Shown here: piece after piece, positions 58,832 to 61,001 of the stretch | Numbering within the stretch: the first letter of the stretch is position 1 | How the letters are laid out: every line of letters begins with the position of its first letter | NCBI GenBank assembly: GCA_021772095.1 | Contig: JADYXR010000184.1 | Coordinates: 1 to 61,001, forward strand | Direction: 5' to 3' | Source: Candidatus Obscuribacter sp. | GTDB taxonomy: Bacteria > Cyanobacteriota > Vampirovibrionia > Obscuribacterales > Obscuribacteraceae | Length of the DNA stretch: 61,001 nucleotides | Program-made: the position numbers and the translations under genes | The notes under the pieces: generated by a model | Seen by the model: only the letters and a program-made list of their open reading frames with translations | Told to the model about the DNA's origin: nothing | The model's database searches: none

Positions 58832-60667
58832 ATGACCAGTTCTCCCCAACGGACAACTCAACCGCCGGACACTCCGTCTTTCGGTGAGCGCTACGAAATA
58901 GTCAGACGACTCGGAACTGGTGGAATGGGCGCTGTGTATCAAGCAGTCGATACCGCGCTTGAAAAAGATGTGGCAGTCAAAATTTTGTTGCCTGGTTTGT
59001 CGCACGAAAGCATCATTCGTTTTCAACAAGAAGCAAAAACCGCAGCTCGTCTCGATCATCCAAACATTGTCAGAGTTTTGGATTTTGGACAAACCGCCAG
59101 TGGCGATTTGTTTTTAATCATGGATTATGTCGGCAAAATCAGCCTTGAGGACATGATCAAAAAACAAAAACGCATTCCCGAAGAGAAGGCGTTGCCAATT
59201 TTTATTCAAATTGCCGCAGGGTTGCAGCATGCGCACAAGAATGGCATTTTGCATCGAGATGTCAAACCATCAAACATAATGTTTTCTGAAAAGAAGGACG
59301 GCAACGTGCAGCTCGTCGACTTCGGTTTGGCGAAATTGCAAAGTGATAGTTCGCAGAAGCTGACGACGACCGGCATCCATGTTGGCAGTCCTTTATACAT
59401 GAGCCCGGAACAAGTAACAGGCGTTGATGTCGACGCGCGTTCCGACATTTATTCTCTGGGTTGTCTGATGTTCAAAGCGCTCACAGGAAAACCAGCGCTG
59501 CAGGGCAGAACGATAGTCGATACGATTGTGATGCAGCGGGATGACGTTGCCCCCTTAATCAGCGATGTGAATTGCGGAGCTGAGTTTTCGCCGGAAATAG
59601 TCGACCTCGTGGCTAAGGCGCTCGAAAAAGATCCTGACGATAGATTTCAATCGGCTGAAGAATTGAAGCACGCGCTTGAAGCGCTCGAAGATCTGGGGCA
59701 TGTGCGAAAGGCTCTGGCTGCCAATTTTGCGCACGACATGGACGAGCGTCAAATCAATTTTAGCAATCAACACTCATCAATCGATGCTGTGGTTTCTGTC
59801 GCTAAATCAGCAATGGCTCATAGCAAAGGTATTCTGCTGTTCGCGATTGTCACAGTTTCGGCTGTGTATTTTATGTGCTTTCAATTCAACGATAAATTTA
59901 GAGACACAAAACTATCTCAGATTAAGCTTAGAGAAGTTGGCTCGCCTGAACTAATGACTCCCGAGACTGTCTATCATTCCCAGCGCGACGGCGGTGATTC
60001 TCAGTTTGAATCATCTGGAAAACCGTTACCGCTAACGTCAGCACCATTGAGCGCCTCAAGAAAGCAGAAGCACCCAAAGGCTGCAAAAGCCTGGGATAGA
60101 ATTCCTCAATATTCCAAAGAAAGCGCCAAAGGGATGATGAACGAAATCGAAGACACGCCTTCGCTCAAAGAGTTTGCGCTGGACCCTGAATTGCGTGCTG
60201 CTATCTTGTCAGGCAAATTGCATAGACTGTGGCACGATCACTCTATGAAGGAGCTGATGCACAGCGAATTGATGGAGGGACTTGGACCATCGATGTCGGT
60301 TCTTTGGAACGATCCAAAAACATTGTCGGCATGGAGCGATCCAGTTGTTCAAGAGTTTCTGCGTACGCCGAAAGCGTGGGCTGCCTGGAATGCCAACAGT
60401 CAATCACCGGCGCTAAGTAAGTACGCGGCCAATGAAAATATGCAAATCATCATGAGCGACAAGCGATTCTTGGCGCTCCTGAATAATCCGAACTTTCTGA
60501 CATTGATGTCGGACAAACGGTTTCAGTTTTTGTTGAACAACCCCGTCAACATGAAGATGATGCGGTGCATGGAAGCGTATCGCGATCAAATGAAAAGTGA
60601 CGTCGCCGATGTTATGTTTCCGATGCAAGAAGACCTTGGTGAGGAGCGGCATACGCCTGGCACATAG
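58832..60667 (+). CDS. Ser/Thr protein kinase with membrane helix and repetitive C-terminal domain
   Basis: 611 residues. Kinase at 18-275 with all standard motifs: G-T-G-G-M-G-A-V-Y, V-A-V-K-I-L, L-H-R-D-V-K-P-S-N-I-M, V-D-F-G-L-A-K and S-P-E-Q. One membrane helix near residues 330-350 divides it from the extracytoplasmic part. After a Ser/Pro-rich linker, residues about 430-590 carry helical repeats such as F-L-A-L-L-N-N-P-N-F and S-D-K-R-F-Q-F-L-L-N-N-P, reminiscent of STI1-like or CvpA-tail 'DP/NP' repeats. They could sense an envelope ligand. Divergent from the M24 operon, 188 bases between start codons. Confidence 0.95.
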   Translation: MTSSPQRTTQPPDTPSFGERYEIVRRLGTGGMGAVYQAVDTALEKDVAVKILLPGLSHESIIRFQQEAKTAARLDHPNIVRVLDFGQTASGDLFLIMDYVGKISLEDMIKKQKRIPEEKALPIFIQIAAGLQHAHKNGILHRDVKPSNIMFSEKKDGNVQLVDFGLAKLQSDSSQKLTTTGIHVGSPLYMSPEQVTGVDVDARSDIYSLGCLMFKALTGKPALQGRTIVDTIVMQRDDVAPLISDVNCGAEFSPEIVDLVAKALEKDPDDRFQSAEELKHALEALEDLGHVRKALAANFAHDMDERQINFSNQHSSIDAVVSVAKSAMAHSKGILLFAIVTVSAVYFMCFQFNDKFRDTKLSQIKLREVGSPELMTPETVYHSQRDGGDSQFESSGKPLPLTSAPLSASRKQKHPKAAKAWDRIPQYSKESAKGMMNEIEDTPSLKEFALDPELRAAILSGKLHRLWHDHSMKELMHSELMEGLGPSMSVLWNDPKTLSAWSDPVVQEFLRTPKAWAAWNANSQSPALSKYAANENMQIIMSDKRFLALLNNPNFLTLMSDKRFQFLLNNPVNMKMMRCMEAYRDQMKSDVADVMFPMQEDLGEERHTPGT

Positions 60668-60737
60668 TGTCAGGTTTCTGATCGGCGATAAAGTGCATGG
60701 CTAAACTGTGGTCGTGCTGTTCGGCGGACGCGCGGGC

Positions 60738-60874
60738 GGCAAGCCGCGTGCAGCGCGGTTCTCGCAGGAGTAAAGATGTACGGCTGCGCGTCCTGCAGTT
60801 GGCCCCATGCACTCGGGTGGCAAGCTGCGTATCGTGCCGTGGCGCATACACACACGCACGGACGGCAAGCTGCG
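60738..60874. repeat. Three spaced copies of GGCAAGCYGCG
   Basis: Copies at 60738-60748, 60819-60829 and 60864-60874 lie in the GC-rich gap after the kinase gene. They are direct repeats at unequal distances, 81 and 45 bases. Function unknown. Confidence 0.4.
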
Positions 60875-60931
60875 AGTCGCTGTTTACCACAGGCACCGTA
60901 AAGCTTCGTCCTTTAGGTCGGGAGATAAAAG

Positions 60932-61001
60932 GTGCTGAATGAAGTTGTTCAGGATGAATCGGAGGACTGCGAATATATTGCAGGCATGCCAGGTATTCTG
61001 A
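60932..61001 (+). CDS. Possible 5' end of a gene cut by the right edge
   Basis: GTG 60932 lies seven bases after GGAG (60921-60924) and opens a frame to the end of the window (23 codons, acidic, ending C-E-Y-I-A-G-M-P-G-I-L). Small antitoxins often have a similar M-P-G-(I/M) segment, but the fragment is too short to assign. Confidence 0.35.
   Translation, partial: MLNEVVQDESEDCEYIAGMPGIL

Noticed and set aside
60697..60942. 81-codon open frame in the last intergenic region
   Set aside because: It is rich in Arg, Cys and Ser, covers the GGCAAGCYGCG repeats and looks like random GC-rich sequence.
1..61001. tRNA, rRNA, CRISPR and transposable elements
   Set aside because: I looked for T-loop-like motifs, regularly spaced direct repeats and transposase motifs and found none that held up. 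A tRNAscan, Infernal and ISfinder run would settle this.

Overview
The window reads as chromosomal DNA of a free-living, Gram-negative-type bacterium with many eukaryote-like Ser/Thr kinases, repeat proteins and exported TPR proteins. No rRNA, tRNA, CRISPR array, phage module or insertion sequence was seen. The gene mix (GAPDH-PGK pair, slipin, LytR-CpsA-Psr protein, large kinases with N-terminal membrane spans, TPR/NHL and leucine-rich-repeat-variant proteins, CRP-like/thioredoxin-reductase fusion) makes me think of the non-photosynthetic cyanobacterial relatives (Melainabacteria/Vampirovibrionia, Obscuribacterales). That is an inference from gene content, not a phylogenetic result. Non-ATG starts (GTG, TTG) with good Shine-Dalgarno sequences are common here and move many starts inward from the longest open frame.

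Layout. 1-99 is the tail of a gene cut by the left edge. 319-4284(-) is a large membrane protein with VIT and von Willebrand-like domains. 4417-5930 is a slipin followed by a decay zone: a 5'-truncated glyoxalase/VOC gene and a TPR gene with a one-base frameshift. 5952-7815 holds a YdjM-like membrane protein and a secreted TPR/beta-propeller protein. 8017-14808(-) is a tight operon: YhaO-like nuclease, YhaN-like ATPase and a large orphan sensor kinase. 14968-20264(-) holds a thiolase, a 700-residue leucine-rich-repeat-variant solenoid and a DUF4388-like protein. 20499-25966(+) holds two unrecognised proteins, a secreted subtilase and a small exported protein. 26179-30000 holds small unknowns, an LCP-family cell-envelope transferase and a TPR-metzincin. 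30147-36224 is central metabolism: an oxidoreductase, pgk, gap, an Nfu-type Fe-S scaffold and a cNMP-binding/thioredoxin-reductase fusion.

36291-41720 is the most unusual region. Two large, divergently transcribed proteins share an N-terminal/central domain but have unrelated C-terminal ends. Each is followed within 5-30 bases by a different partner gene: a 139-residue protein on one side and an atypical protein kinase on the other. That is the architecture of polymorphic toxin/effector loci and is my best candidate for an undescribed system. 41736-41876 carries the tail of a MOSC-domain gene, antisense to nothing and abutting another exported protein. 43300-46915(-) is a pair of membrane-tethered kinases.

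47115-50018(-) is an operon of an apolipoprotein N-acyltransferase homologue whose catalytic cysteine position is tyrosine, a DUF192 protein and an enoyl-CoA hydratase, divergent from ruvC. 50873-54448(-) is a CzcA/CusA-type RND pump preceded by a small exported protein and an 84-base leader rich in competing inverted repeats. 54614-58643(-) is a four-gene metabolic operon: M24 peptidase, FMN-dependent hydroxyacid oxidase, cobalamin-binding-like protein and HAD phosphatase. 58832-60667(+) is a fourth kinase with a repetitive C-terminal extension. The right edge holds short repeats and possibly the first codons of another gene.
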